Positions 53,926 to 63,260 of a stretch of 64,000 nt of DNA are shown here, piece by piece. The position numbers and the translations under genes are program-made. Under the pieces are notes generated by a model. The model did not search any database. It was not told the DNA's origin and was given only the letters and a program-made list of their open reading frames with translations. Within the stretch, counting starts at the first letter, position 1. Each line of letters starts with the position of its first letter. Source of the DNA: Brevibacillus gelatini (GTDB taxonomy: Bacteria; Bacillota; Bacilli; Brevibacillales; Brevibacillaceae). The stretch is from positions 1 through 64,000 of the forward strand of contig NZ_RHHS01000053.1 in NCBI RefSeq assembly GCF_003710935.1. Direction: 5' to 3'.

Positions 53926-55224
53926 TTGAAGCTGCGACTAGGCGTGATCGGAGCGGATGATTCGCTTGTCATTATCCAGTCGGTCATGCAGGAGTTTCCC
54001 GAGATTGAATGCCTGCCGATCGTGTATTGGAGAGAAGAGGAAGTCGTCGATCTGCTCATGGCGCATCTGGATGAGGTGGACATGTGGCTTTTCTCCGGGC
54101 AGGTGCCCTATGCCATGGCATGCGAGACGGGAAAAATCCAGGTGCCGATGGCTTATGTGCCGCATATTGGCGCGAGCCTGTACCGAACCTTGCTGCATCT
54201 GTCCCATCAGCTCGGGATTCGCGTGGATGAGGTGAGCTTCGATACGTTTTCAGGCGAGGAACTGGGGCAATTTCTTACGGAAGCGGGAATTGCGGAAGGC
54301 TACAAATGGCTCAAGCACTACGAAGGGGCGATCTCTGCCGATGAGCTGGCGGATTTTCATGAGGCGTTGTGGAAGGAAGGCAAGACAAAGGCGGCGGTGA
54401 CGTGTCTGCGGACGGCGGAGCTTGCGCTTGTGCGCCGGGGCGTTCCCGTGCATCGCGTCCTGCCGACGCGCGCGGGTGTGCTGTCGGTTGTTCACATGCT
54501 TTTGCGCACGCATGAGATGCTGCATTTCAAGGATACGCAAATCGCCGTGCAGATGATGGAGATCGATCCGTTCCGGGAGCTGGCAGGCGGGAATTTTTCC
54601 ACGGACGAATGGCAAAACGCCGAGATCAAGACGATGGAAAAGCTGTTGCGCTACGCCAGGTATTTGCAAGGCTCGCTGAAGACGGCAGGACCGGGACGCT
54701 ACGTCATCTTCACGACCCGCGGCAAAGTGCAGGAGGTCACTAGAGGCTATGTGACGGTGCCAGACGTAGAGGGGCTGTTCGGGATTCGCGCCGACCTGGT
54801 GACGTGCGGAATCGGGATCGGCAAGACCGCCTACGAAGCGGAAATTCACGGGGGGATGGCGCTCTTGCACGCAAAAGAGCGGGGCGCAGGCAACTGGATG
54901 GTTTTTCTCGACGACAAAAGCGTCGTGGGACCGCTCGGACGCGACGAGCAGATCGCCTATCGGTACGACTCGAAGAAGCTGCAGGAGTTAAGCCAGCTTA
55001 CTTCGCTGAGCGTCATGACGCTGTCGAAGCTGGAGTCGATTTTAAAAAAGCGGGGAAAGCAGGAGATCAACGCGCACGAGCTGGCTTCGCACATGCAGAT
55101 TCTCCCGCGCAGCGCCCGCCGCATTTTGATCGAGCTGGAATCGAAGGGCATTGCCGAGGTGGTCGGGGAGGAAAACCCGCATCCACGGGGGCGTCCGCGC
55201 AAGGTGTACCGGATTCGTTTGTGA
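53926..55224 (+). CDS. Predicted regulator: N-terminal sensor, GGDEF/GCH-III-like domain, winged helix
   Basis: 432 residues. The N-terminal ~190 residues look like an alpha/beta sensory domain resembling PrpR-type receptor domains (LRLGVIGADDSLVIIQSVMQ, LFSGQVPYAMACETGKIQV). A middle part (about 255-345) contains FGIRADLVTCGIGIGKTAYE, AEIHGGMALLHAKERGAGNW and MVFLDD. This recalls the GGDEF-related fold of archaeal GTP cyclohydrolase III and its relatives, though the GGDEF signature is absent. The C-terminus (about 355-432) is a winged helix (INAHELASHMQILPRSARRI). TTG start at 53926 with AAAGGTGG upstream. It probably regulates the M20 hydrolase gene that follows; the domain calls are by eye. 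Confidence 0.6.
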   Translation: MKLRLGVIGADDSLVIIQSVMQEFPEIECLPIVYWREEEVVDLLMAHLDEVDMWLFSGQVPYAMACETGKIQVPMAYVPHIGASLYRTLLHLSHQLGIRVDEVSFDTFSGEELGQFLTEAGIAEGYKWLKHYEGAISADELADFHEALWKEGKTKAAVTCLRTAELALVRRGVPVHRVLPTRAGVLSVVHMLLRTHEMLHFKDTQIAVQMMEIDPFRELAGGNFSTDEWQNAEIKTMEKLLRYARYLQGSLKTAGPGRYVIFTTRGKVQEVTRGYVTVPDVEGLFGIRADLVTCGIGIGKTAYEAEIHGGMALLHAKERGAGNWMVFLDDKSVVGPLGRDEQIAYRYDSKKLQELSQLTSLSVMTLSKLESILKKRGKQEINAHELASHMQILPRSARRILIELESKGIAEVVGEENPHPRGRPRKVYRIRL

Positions 55225-55353
55225 GGGGCTTTGCACTGGCAGATCAGCAGGAACCTTTTTTCCTTTTCAAAATAGACAGACTACTATACAATTAGGGACA
55301 TAGCCGTAAATCAACCGTTAATAGGCGGTGCTACGAAGGGGGAGTCTCTCGAC

Positions 55354-56583
55354 ATGATTCATGCGGACCGATTGTGGGACCGGCTGGGGCAAATGGGGAA
55401 GATTGGCGCCCAGGAGGCCGGAGGGGTGACGAGGCTGTCGTTTACTCCTGAGGAGCGGGCGGCAAAAGACCTTGTCGCCAGCTTCATGAAGGAAGCGGGA
55501 CTGACTGTTCGCGAAGATGCGGTAGGCAATCTGATTGGGCGAAAAGAGGGGAAAAATCCTTCGGCACCTGTTGTTCTTGTAGGCTCGCACATCGACTCCG
55601 TGCCGAACGGGGGAGATTTTGACGGGCCTCTCGGCGTTTTGGCAGGCGTAGAAATTTTGCAGACGATGCAGGAGCAAGGAATAGAGACCGAGCATCCGAT
55701 TGAGGTGGTCGCTTTCACGGATGAAGAGGGCACGCGCTTCGGCTACGGCATGATCGGCAGCCGCGGGATCGCCGGGCGGATTCAGCGCAGCGATCTGGAG
55801 CAGGCGGATAAGGACGGCATCACGATTGCCGAAGCGATGCGCCAGGTCGGACTCGACCCGGATCAGACCGATCAGGCGGCGCGCACGCCAGGCAGCGTCA
55901 AGGCGTACGTGGAGCTGCACATCGAGCAGGGCAAGGTGCTGGAGAGCCGCAATTTGTCCGTGGGGATCGTGACGGGTGTCGCTGGACCGCTCTGGATGAA
56001 GTTCATCCTGGAGGGCGAGGCGGGCCACGCTGGAGCTACACCGATGAACTTGCGCCGCGATCCACTTGCTGCGGCAGCGCTCGTAATGCTTGCCATAGAG
56101 GAAGAGGCAGCGCGGACGGGCACAAGCGTGGGGACGGTCGGACAGGTGCAGGCATTCCCAGGCGGGGTCAACGTCATTCCGGGCCGGGTGGAGTTTACGC
56201 TCGACTTGCGCGATGTGGACGAGGCGGTTCGCGATCAGGTCGAGCAGCGTATTTTCGAGCGGGCAAAAGCGATTTGTGCCGAGCGAAACGTGACGATGCA
56301 AGTGGAATTGCTGCAGCGGATCGCGCCTGCCGTATGCTCCGAGAGCATCCAGCAGGCGGCGGCAGAGGCTTGTGCGCAGGAAGGGCTGGAAGCGTTCCGG
56401 CTCCCGAGCGGCGCAGGCCACGACTGCATGCAGCTGGTTGACCTTTGTCCGGTCGGCATGATTTTCATTCGCTCCAAAGACGGCATCAGCCACAATCCGG
56501 CCGAGTATTCGACGAAGGAGGATTGCGCGGACGGAGCCAACGTGCTGTACCGCACCGTGCTGGCTTTGGCGAAGCAAGTTTAA
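55354..56583 (+). CDS. M20-family Zn hydrolase: N-carbamoyl-amino-acid hydrolase / allantoate amidohydrolase type
   Basis: 409 residues. Metal-site motifs [47 protein letters not shown] and the C-terminal [27 protein letters not shown] match the AmaB/HyuC/AllC group, which uses two Zn2+ (or Mn2+). These split carbamoyl or ureido groups from amino-acid derivatives or allantoate; which one cannot be told from sequence. It has its own upstream TATACAAT-like element and follows the unusual regulator gene. Confidence 0.88.
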   Translation: MIHADRLWDRLGQMGKIGAQEAGGVTRLSFTPEERAAKDLVASFMKEAGLTVREDAVGNLIGRKEGKNPSAPVVLVGSHIDSVPNGGDFDGPLGVLAGVEILQTMQEQGIETEHPIEVVAFTDEEGTRFGYGMIGSRGIAGRIQRSDLEQADKDGITIAEAMRQVGLDPDQTDQAARTPGSVKAYVELHIEQGKVLESRNLSVGIVTGVAGPLWMKFILEGEAGHAGATPMNLRRDPLAAAALVMLAIEEEAARTGTSVGTVGQVQAFPGGVNVIPGRVEFTLDLRDVDEAVRDQVEQRIFERAKAICAERNVTMQVELLQRIAPAVCSESIQQAAAEACAQEGLEAFRLPSGAGHDCMQLVDLCPVGMIFIRSKDGISHNPAEYSTKEDCADGANVLYRTVLALAKQV

Positions 56584-56691
56584 TGTAGAGAGACTGACGA
56601 ACAAGCAACACGCGTACAACGATAAAGAGACGAGGATTCGGCAGCTTGGCGACGACGGGCCAAAAGCGCACCGAACGAGGAGGAGAACCGT

Positions 56692-57876
56692 ATGACAGCG
56701 ACAGCAGTCACCATGAATCAGGCAGCAGAGGCGCTCAAAGAGCAAGTAATCGCGTGGAGACGCTATTTGCACGAGCATCCCGAACTGTCGTTTCACGAAG
56801 AGAAAACAGCGCAGTTCGTGTACGAAACTCTTCTGTCTTTTGGCAATCTGGAAGTGAGCCGGCCGACGAAAACAAGTGTGATGGCCCGCCTGATCGGTTC
56901 GCAGCCGGGAAAGGTGCTGGCGATGCGCGCCGACATGGACGCTTTAGCGATTACGGAAGAAAACACGTTTGCGTTCGTCTCGAAAAATCCGGGCGTGATG
57001 CACGCGTGCGGACACGACGGACATACATCCATGCTGCTTGGAGCCGCCAAAATTTTGTCCGGGATGAAGGAGCAGATCAAAGGCGAGGTGCGCTTTTTGT
57101 TCCAGCACGCGGAAGAGGACTATCCGGGCGGGGCGGAGGAAATGGTGCAGGCGGGTGTCATGGACGGTGTGGACATGGTCATCGGCACCCATTTGTGGTC
57201 GACGATGGAATTCGGCACGGTGGGCATTTGTCCTGGTCCGATGATGGCAGCGCCGGATACGTTCTGGATTACCGTGCTTGGAAAAGGCGGACACGCGGCG
57301 CTTCCGCACGAGACGATCGACAGTATTGCCATTGCGGCGCAAGTCGTGACCAACCTGCAGCACATCGTCTCGCGCAATACCGACCCGCTGCATAGCCTCG
57401 TCTTGTCCATCACGCAATTTGTGGGCGGTACGACACACAACGTCATTCCGGGCACGGTGGAAATTTGCGGGACGGTGCGCAGCTTTGACAAAACGCTGCG
57501 CGAATCCGTTCCCGGCCTGATGGAACGCGTCATCAAAGGGATCACGGAAGCACATGGTGCCAGTTACGACTTCAAGTACCAATTCGGCTACCGACCCGTC
57601 ATCAACGACGAGGAAGTGACCCGCCTGATGGAAGAGGTCGTCGTGGAATCGCTCGGACCTGAGTGGGTGGAGCATATGCGTCCGACCATGGGCGGCGAGG
57701 ATTTCTCCGCGTTCCAGCAAAAAGCGCCGGGCTGCTTTTTCTTCGTCGCTGCGGGCAACAAGGAAAAGGGCATAACGTATCCCCACCACCACCCGCGCTT
57801 TACCATCGACGAGGATGCGCTTGAGGTAGGCGTGAAAATGTTCGTCAACGCGGCAAGAAAAATCGTCATGTCATAA
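56692..57876 (+). CDS. M20-family amidohydrolase (N-acyl-amino-acid / IAA-amino-acid hydrolase type)
   Basis: 394 residues. AWRRYLHEHPELSFHEEKTA, LAMRADMDALAITEE, MHACGHDGHTSMLLGAAKIL, LFQHAEEDYPGGAEEMVQAG and the late MGGEDFSAFQQKAPGCFFFV are typical of the M20D group. These proteins remove acyl groups from N-acyl amino acids or related conjugates. GAGGAGGAGA precedes the ATG. It lies 108 bases after the other M20 gene, probably in one transcript, and ends at a terminator. Confidence 0.9.
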   Translation: MTATAVTMNQAAEALKEQVIAWRRYLHEHPELSFHEEKTAQFVYETLLSFGNLEVSRPTKTSVMARLIGSQPGKVLAMRADMDALAITEENTFAFVSKNPGVMHACGHDGHTSMLLGAAKILSGMKEQIKGEVRFLFQHAEEDYPGGAEEMVQAGVMDGVDMVIGTHLWSTMEFGTVGICPGPMMAAPDTFWITVLGKGGHAALPHETIDSIAIAAQVVTNLQHIVSRNTDPLHSLVLSITQFVGGTTHNVIPGTVEICGTVRSFDKTLRESVPGLMERVIKGITEAHGASYDFKYQFGYRPVINDEEVTRLMEEVVVESLGPEWVEHMRPTMGGEDFSAFQQKAPGCFFFVAAGNKEKGITYPHHHPRFTIDEDALEVGVKMFVNAARKIVMS

Positions 57877-57888
57877 GGAACGACGCGA

Positions 57889-57930
57889 AACGAGCCTTGG
57901 ATGCGACTCCAAAGGCTCGTTATCTTTTTT
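57889..57930. terminator. Terminator between convergent genes
   Basis: AACGAGCCTTGG / CCAAAGGCTCGTT hairpin followed by TATCTTTTTT on the plus strand. The TetR stop codon of the opposite strand overlaps its end. Confidence 0.82.
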
Positions 57931-58504
57931 GAATAAAGGAAATGATATTCATGTACAATGCTGCCATTTCTTCTGGGGTTTTCTCTAAACCATTTCGCAC
58001 CCATTGTTCAATTAATCCCAAAAAGGCAGACGTGATAAACGATAACAAGTAGTCCATCGGGACTTTTCCTTTTGCATGGAAGTTTTCGTCCTTTTCCAAA
58101 TGGGAACGTACTTTTTCTGCCAGGGCATCTCGAAAGCGAATGTGAAAACCCGCTCTGCCGTGATCGCCTAAAAAAATCTTCAATGCTGGCACATGGAATT
58201 GAATAGAGCGAAATAAGGCAGCAGCTAATTCCTCTTGTCCTTCTCCAAACGTATGCATCACCGAATAGCGAGACTGCAATTCATCAATATGACTTCCCAG
58301 ATCCTCAAACAACTGCTGCTCCATTTGCTCCAGCAAATCGAATTTATCCGTATAGTGCAAATAAAAGGTCCCGCGATTCATTTGCGCTGTTTTGGCAATT
58401 TCCCCTACCGTAATCGATTCAAACGGCTTGCTCTCCAACATTTGCATAAAGGAGCGCTGAATGAGCTGTTTTGTTTTTCGATTTTTATCTGCATAAATGC
58501 CCAC
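57920..58504 (-). CDS. TetR-family regulator of a divergent efflux cassette
   Basis: About 194 residues. Helix-turn-helix in RKTKQLIQRSFMQMLESKPF, ESITVGEIAKTAQMNRGTFY and LHYTDKFDLLEQM, followed by a C-terminal TetR_C-like domain (PMDYLLSFITSAFLGLIEQW). The GTG at 58504 has AAAGGAAG upstream; a TTG lies six codons earlier. The two operator-like palindromes in the gap to the divergent membrane-protein gene imply that it represses both directions. This stretch is noticeably richer in A+T than its neighbours. Confidence 0.9.
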   Translation of the reverse strand: MGIYADKNRKTKQLIQRSFMQMLESKPFESITVGEIAKTAQMNRGTFYLHYTDKFDLLEQMEQQLFEDLGSHIDELQSRYSVMHTFGEGQEELAAALFRSIQFHVPALKIFLGDHGRAGFHIRFRDALAEKVRSHLEKDENFHAKGKVPMDYLLSFITSAFLGLIEQWVRNGLEKTPEEMAALYMNIISFIQKR

Positions 58505-58525
58505 GAACAAACTTCCTTTCAAAAA

Positions 58526-58540
58526 TGAACAACCTGTTCA
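58526..58540. promoter_or_regulatory. TetR operator copy 1
   Basis: TGAACA-ACC-TGTTCA palindrome next to the tetR start. Confidence 0.65.
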
Positions 58541-58592
58541 TTTTGTTCATTGCTTATCGTCTCGGCAAAATTATAAGATAGACATACACCAC

Positions 58593-58607
58593 TGAACAAC
58601 ATGTTGA
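58593..58607. promoter_or_regulatory. TetR operator copy 2
   Basis: TGAACA-ACA-TGTTGA, the same motif with one change, 67 bases from copy 1 and just upstream of the YhgE/Pip-like gene. TATAAGAT at about 58571-58578 may be its -10 region. Confidence 0.65.
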
Positions 58608-58630
58608 TTATTGAGGAAGGGTGAGTTTGT

Positions 58631-59782
58631 TTGAAATTATTTAAAGAAAAATTGGCATGGGCTGCTCCTATTGCTGTTATCCTTATCATTGCTCTTTTTT
58701 CGGTGAACTTGTTTGCGCAAGGAGATCCTCAAGCAAGAAATTTGCCAGTTGCCCTTGTAGTAAGTGACGAAGGAACGTATGTAGACGCTGTACACGCAGC
58801 CGTTGAGCAAATGAGTAAAGGCACCGATGGCGCAGAACCGATGCTGGCTTTTACAGAGGAAAAGGAAGAAAATATGGAGGATGCCTTCCGTGAGAAAAAG
58901 TATTATGCCGCATTGGTCATTCCTGAAGGCTTTAACGAGAGCGTACAAAACGCGCTGACGAATCATACGCCAGCAACTTTGCAGCTTTATGTGAACCAAG
59001 GCTATAACGTGACAGGTGCAAACTATGCAAAAACGGCCCTAAACGCCCTGGTCGTACAGTTGAGCCAACAGTATTCGGCAAGCTTTCTTGCGCAAATGAA
59101 TGGTCAACAAATCCATGCAGACCAGGCAGCTGTACTGGTAAATCCGATTGTTGCCGAAGAGAAGGTATTCAACGCCGTTACTCCCGCTACGGCAAACGGT
59201 AGCGCCCCGACCTTATTGGCGGTGCCTGCCTGGGTAGGTGCATTAATTGGCGGTTTCCTATTATTCCTGTCGACGTCGAACATTTCGAAAAGAGAATCGT
59301 TGACACGCAAACAAACAGCAAGCCTCATGGGTAGCCAAATCTTATTTGGGGTTATCATTGCCCTGTTCTCCGGCTTTACCGTTGCAACATTATGTGTCGT
59401 TGCTGGCATCAATATTCCGGGCTACTTCTTGGTTGGTTCGTTCGTGTCGTTTGCAGCATTCTGTTTCTTCCTGTTAGTATCCGCCGTTACAGCATGGATT
59501 GGCAAACCAGCCATTACGTTATTCATGGTTGTGATGCTGTTGGGGATGGGTGTTCTCATGATGCCAAAAGAAATGCTTCCCGATTTCTTCGTCACATTCA
59601 TTCGCCCCTGGATTCCGATTCGCTTTGCTGCTGATGGTTTGCGCGAAATTTTCTACTTCGGCAGTGGCTTCTACACTGGCCAATCCTTCAACACGATCCT
59701 CGGAATTGGTATAGCAGGCTTTGTCACATACCTGCTATCCATTTTTAAACCAGTGCGTGCGACAAAAGCCATCGCTGAATAA
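58631..59782 (+). CDS. YhgE/Pip (DUF3533)-like membrane protein
   Basis: 383 residues. An N-terminal membrane segment (IAVILIIALFSVNLFAQ), an outside domain of about 170 residues with LPVALVVSDEGTYVDA and EKKYYAALVIPEGFNESVQ, then five or six C-terminal segments (VPAWVGALIGGFLLFLSTSN onward). This is the layout of the YhgE/Pip and ABC-2 membrane group. Family members are linked to export or phage adsorption. With the TetR repressor and an MFS pump beside it, efflux or stress resistance is likely. TTG start at 58631 with GAGGAAGGG upstream. Confidence 0.75.
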   Translation: MKLFKEKLAWAAPIAVILIIALFSVNLFAQGDPQARNLPVALVVSDEGTYVDAVHAAVEQMSKGTDGAEPMLAFTEEKEENMEDAFREKKYYAALVIPEGFNESVQNALTNHTPATLQLYVNQGYNVTGANYAKTALNALVVQLSQQYSASFLAQMNGQQIHADQAAVLVNPIVAEEKVFNAVTPATANGSAPTLLAVPAWVGALIGGFLLFLSTSNISKRESLTRKQTASLMGSQILFGVIIALFSGFTVATLCVVAGINIPGYFLVGSFVSFAAFCFFLLVSAVTAWIGKPAITLFMVVMLLGMGVLMMPKEMLPDFFVTFIRPWIPIRFAADGLREIFYFGSGFYTGQSFNTILGIGIAGFVTYLLSIFKPVRATKAIAE

Positions 59783-59854
59783 AAACATGAAATGATGTGC
59801 ATCGCCAACGTCCGGAAAGCTCACTTTCGTTCATCCAATTGGATCTGCTGTTTT

Positions 59855-59888
59855 GCCAACCCTTATGTGGTTGGCTTTTCATTTTTTA
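59855..59888 (+). terminator. Rho-independent terminator
   Basis: GCCAACC - CTTATGT - GGTTGGC followed by TTTTCATTTTTT, about 70 bases after the YhgE/Pip-like gene. Confidence 0.75.
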
Positions 59889-59947
59889 AATAATAATTGG
59901 CTAAGAAGCTCCTTATAATATTGGAGCATGGAAAAGGAGATGGAGGA

Positions 59948-61570
59948 ATGGGGCGTAAATCGTCGAGTTCAAGCTGGGCGATCACATTGTTCTGCATCGG
60001 GGTATTCATGGCGGCTCTTGATAACGGAATTATTAGTGCTGCACTGACAACGATTAACAGTTCGTTCGACGTCTCTGCGAACTGGGGCGCTTGGGGTGTA
60101 ACCGTTTATACGCTGGGTCTCGCAATCAGTATCCCGATTGTAGGTAAAATTTCCGATCGATATGGTCGAAAAAAGCTGTTTATCGTTGAAGTTGCTTTAT
60201 TTGGGCTAGGCTCATTACTGGTAGCGCTAAGTCCAACCTTTTGGTTTTATTTGGTTGCCCGGTTCATCCAGGCAATGGGTGGGGGCGGAATCTTTATCAT
60301 TGGCAGCTCCCATGTGTTGAGTACGTTTCCGGTTGAAAAACAAGGGAAAGCGCTTGGAATATTGGGCGCCATGAACGGTGTAGGGGCGATTTTAGGTCCG
60401 AACCTTGGCAGTATGATTTTGGATGTAACAGGTAATTGGCATTTCCTCTTCCTTATTAATGTGCCAATCGCAGTCCTTTTAATGATTTTCGGATGGCTGA
60501 ACATACAGGAAACAAAAGAACCGGCAGTCGGGAAACTGGATGTAGCAGGAACGATCCTTTTATCCGTAGCCGTTCTCAGTATCATGTATGGCCTGACAAA
60601 TATTGAAGGGACCACTTTGCTCGAAAGTCTCGCGACCGCTGATGTTTATGGATTCCTATTTGCGGGGATCGTCTTGTTTGCAGGTTTGCTTTTCTATAAC
60701 CGCTCATTGGAAAAGCGAAATGGGGATCCGATCTTGCCGGTGAGCTTGCTGGTTCGCCCTGTTTACTTGCTGACGTTACTCATTGGTGCGTTATCAGGTG
60801 CATTACTGGCCGGAATGATTTACATTCCTTCTTTTACAGAGCAGGTGTTAGGCGTAGCTGCTGAATACTCAGGCTATTGGATGACACCATTGGCATTGGC
60901 GTCAGGGCTCGGCGCTGCACTTGGCGGTGTGCTTGTTGATAAAAAGGGACCCATTCTTGCCGTGTTTTTATCTGGCTTCATCACGGCGATTGGCTTTGTA
61001 TTATTCCCTGCATGGATCGAAGGTAAAATGCAATTTGTCATTTCTTCCTGTATCGCTGGTCTTGGGATGGGCATTCTTCTGGGAGCACCGTTGAATATTT
61101 TAGCGACAGAGCACCTGGAAAAGGATAAAGGATCGGCACTGGCTGGGCTTTCCCTTGCCCGACAAATCGGGATGACAATTGCTCCCACCCTTTATGCGGG
61201 ATTTATTGTCCGAGGGTTTAACCAGATTCCAAGTCTTTTTCAAAGTGACTTCGGCCGTATTTTGCAAGAGAAGATGAAGACTGCTGATTTAAGTCCGGAG
61301 GCGATGCAAGAATTCCAACAGGTAGTCAGCGCGATGCCTACTGCTGGCACACCGTCGTCGGAAACGGATTACGCTCAGTTAATAGAGCAAATTCATGATC
61401 CGACGTTAAAAGAGGTCATCCAATCAAGTGTCGATCAAATTACATGGATGGCTGCACAAGAGGGCTATGGAGGATTATTTTATTCAACAGTCGTGATTGC
61501 AGCTATGGTTGTGTTATTGGCTATTATCGTAAGGCCTGTTCGGAAAAAAGCCATGCAAGAAGCATCTTGA
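59948..61570 (+). CDS. MFS multidrug efflux transporter, DHA2 (EmrB/QacA) family
   Basis: 540 residues with about 14 membrane segments. FMAALDNGIISAALTTIN is motif D1, GKISDRYGRKKLFIVEVALF is motif A, ARFIQAMGGGGIFIIGSSHV is motif B, and GILGAMNGVGAILGPNLGS is motif C, the antiporter signature. Proton-driven efflux of drugs or dyes is the usual role. GGAGATGGAGG precedes the ATG at 59948; the frame is open 17 codons earlier. The terminator between it and the YhgE/Pip-like gene suggests its own promoter or read-through. Confidence 0.92.
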   Translation: MGRKSSSSSWAITLFCIGVFMAALDNGIISAALTTINSSFDVSANWGAWGVTVYTLGLAISIPIVGKISDRYGRKKLFIVEVALFGLGSLLVALSPTFWFYLVARFIQAMGGGGIFIIGSSHVLSTFPVEKQGKALGILGAMNGVGAILGPNLGSMILDVTGNWHFLFLINVPIAVLLMIFGWLNIQETKEPAVGKLDVAGTILLSVAVLSIMYGLTNIEGTTLLESLATADVYGFLFAGIVLFAGLLFYNRSLEKRNGDPILPVSLLVRPVYLLTLLIGALSGALLAGMIYIPSFTEQVLGVAAEYSGYWMTPLALASGLGAALGGVLVDKKGPILAVFLSGFITAIGFVLFPAWIEGKMQFVISSCIAGLGMGILLGAPLNILATEHLEKDKGSALAGLSLARQIGMTIAPTLYAGFIVRGFNQIPSLFQSDFGRILQEKMKTADLSPEAMQEFQQVVSAMPTAGTPSSETDYAQLIEQIHDPTLKEVIQSSVDQITWMAAQEGYGGLFYSTVVIAAMVVLLAIIVRPVRKKAMQEAS

Positions 61571-61583
61571 GATTAGCAATAAA

Positions 61584-61626
61584 CTGGAGGCAAACCCGGT
61601 GAATCGGGTTTGCCTCCAGCAGCCTT
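61584..61626. terminator. Strong terminator between convergent genes
   Basis: CTGGAGGCAAACCCG - GTGAAT - CGGGTTTGCCTCCAG, a perfect 15-base stem, then CAGCCTTTTT. Confidence 0.85.
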
Positions 61627-61640
61627 TTTGCTTACTTCCA

Positions 61641-63260
61641 TCAAGTCAGATCGCGCAAGATAAACTTGCTCAGGTCATCCGACAATTCCTGGGACATATT
61701 CTTTAGCTCATTGGCAGAACTTTGGATTTGCTCCATGGACGCCAGTTGTTCTTCTGCGGCTGCAGCCATGGTCTCAGCTTCATCCGAGGTGTTGTGGGAA
61801 ATGTTGGATACTTCTTCGATCGAAGCTGTTATTTCCTCCATTTCAGCCGACATTTCTTCTGAGGTTGCGGATACTTCCTGAATCTGTTCACTTACCAGTT
61901 TAATATCATGGAGAATGCGATTAATGGCAACTTTCGAGCGCTCAATGGATTCCATACCCAAATTCGTCTCGGTTTGCATCGAATCCATAGCGGATACCGT
62001 TTCTCCAATCAAGGAGCGGATAACATTCAACAGCTCCGAAATGGACTCCCCAGACTTTGAGGTTTCTTCGGCAAGTTTTCCGACCTCTTGGGCAACGACA
62101 GCAAATCCACGGCCATGCTCTCCTGCACGCGCTGCTTCGATATTCGCATTCAGGGCAAGCAGCTTCGTCTGATTCGCAACTTCCATAATGGCGTCAATAA
62201 TCCGGCCAATATTGACTGAATGTTCGTCGAGCTTCGCTACAATCTGGGAAGACTCAACCTGTGTCTTCTTAATGCTTGCCATTTGATTTACTGTTTCTAC
62301 CAGTTGCTGATTCCCATGCTCCGCATGCTCATTCGCGCGCAAGGCGAGATTGGCAACTTCAGACGCCGCTTCCGCAATTCGCAATACGCCTACCGACATT
62401 TCATTCATTGTCGTTGCCGTTTCAGATGTAGCGCGTTTTTGGGAATTTGTCCCTTCCGATACTCCCTGTACAGAGGCGGCAACTTGCTGCATGGTCATTG
62501 TAGATTCATGGGCAATATCCGATAGTTGCCGGGAGGCTTGGAAGGTGGTTGCCGCAATTTTTTGATTGTTGCTTAGCACGCGATTCATTGATTTTTGCAT
62601 TTCATTAAAGGCTATCCCTACAAGCTGTAGCTCATCTTTCGTATGCAACACGATATCCTGCGAGAAGTCGCCCTTTGCCATAGCTTCCGCTCGCTCTTTT
62701 AACACGTTTACCGTCTCCATAACATTTCTATAAAAGGCTACATAAAATATGGCGACTAGAATCAGGACGGCAGCCGTAATCCCTAAGGTTATATTACGCG
62801 TTGCAATAGCATCATTGAGCCGCGCCTGAAGCACTTGATCCAATTGTACAGTCGCAAGCTGGAATACCTCAGCTGCTGATTCGATTGCAGTCGTTCCCTC
62901 GGTAAAAAAGGCATCAGGCTCCATGCTTATCTCTTGCTTGTTTAAGATTTCCTGATCGAGTAAACCAAGGAAGTGCTGAATGTCTTGTGAAGCTTGCTCT
63001 CCTTTTTTAAGCAGTTCCCCATAGGCGGAACTGTTTAAGTCCGCAATTTTGGTAAGGGACTTGTTGAGGTTGGCTAGCGCTTCCTTGCTTTTGGTTGATT
63101 CGAGAAGTAACTGCAGTTTGATGTCATTCGTCAGTGTTTTCGACGCAAGAACGCCGTTGCCACGCCCCCGAATAACGGCGGAGCCTTCGATCAAATCAGG
63201 CAATTCCTGTACGATCAATTTCATCATGTAGTGGGAGTCAATATCACTATCGAGCGATAA
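61641..63260 (-). pseudogene. Methyl-accepting chemotaxis protein, 5'-truncated by an IS relic
   Basis: The remaining 528+ residues hold part of the outside sensor domain ([20 protein letters not shown]), one membrane segment ([19 protein letters not shown]), a HAMP domain and the signalling domain with the conserved tip [20 protein letters not shown]. The first membrane segment and first half of the sensor are missing. The frame stays open and family-like ([19 protein letters not shown]) upstream of the first ATG (63227) right to 63260, where the IS-like end begins; a stop follows three codons inside it. The receptor has therefore lost its 5' part and promoter. An internal ATG might still give a fragment. 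Confidence 0.82.
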
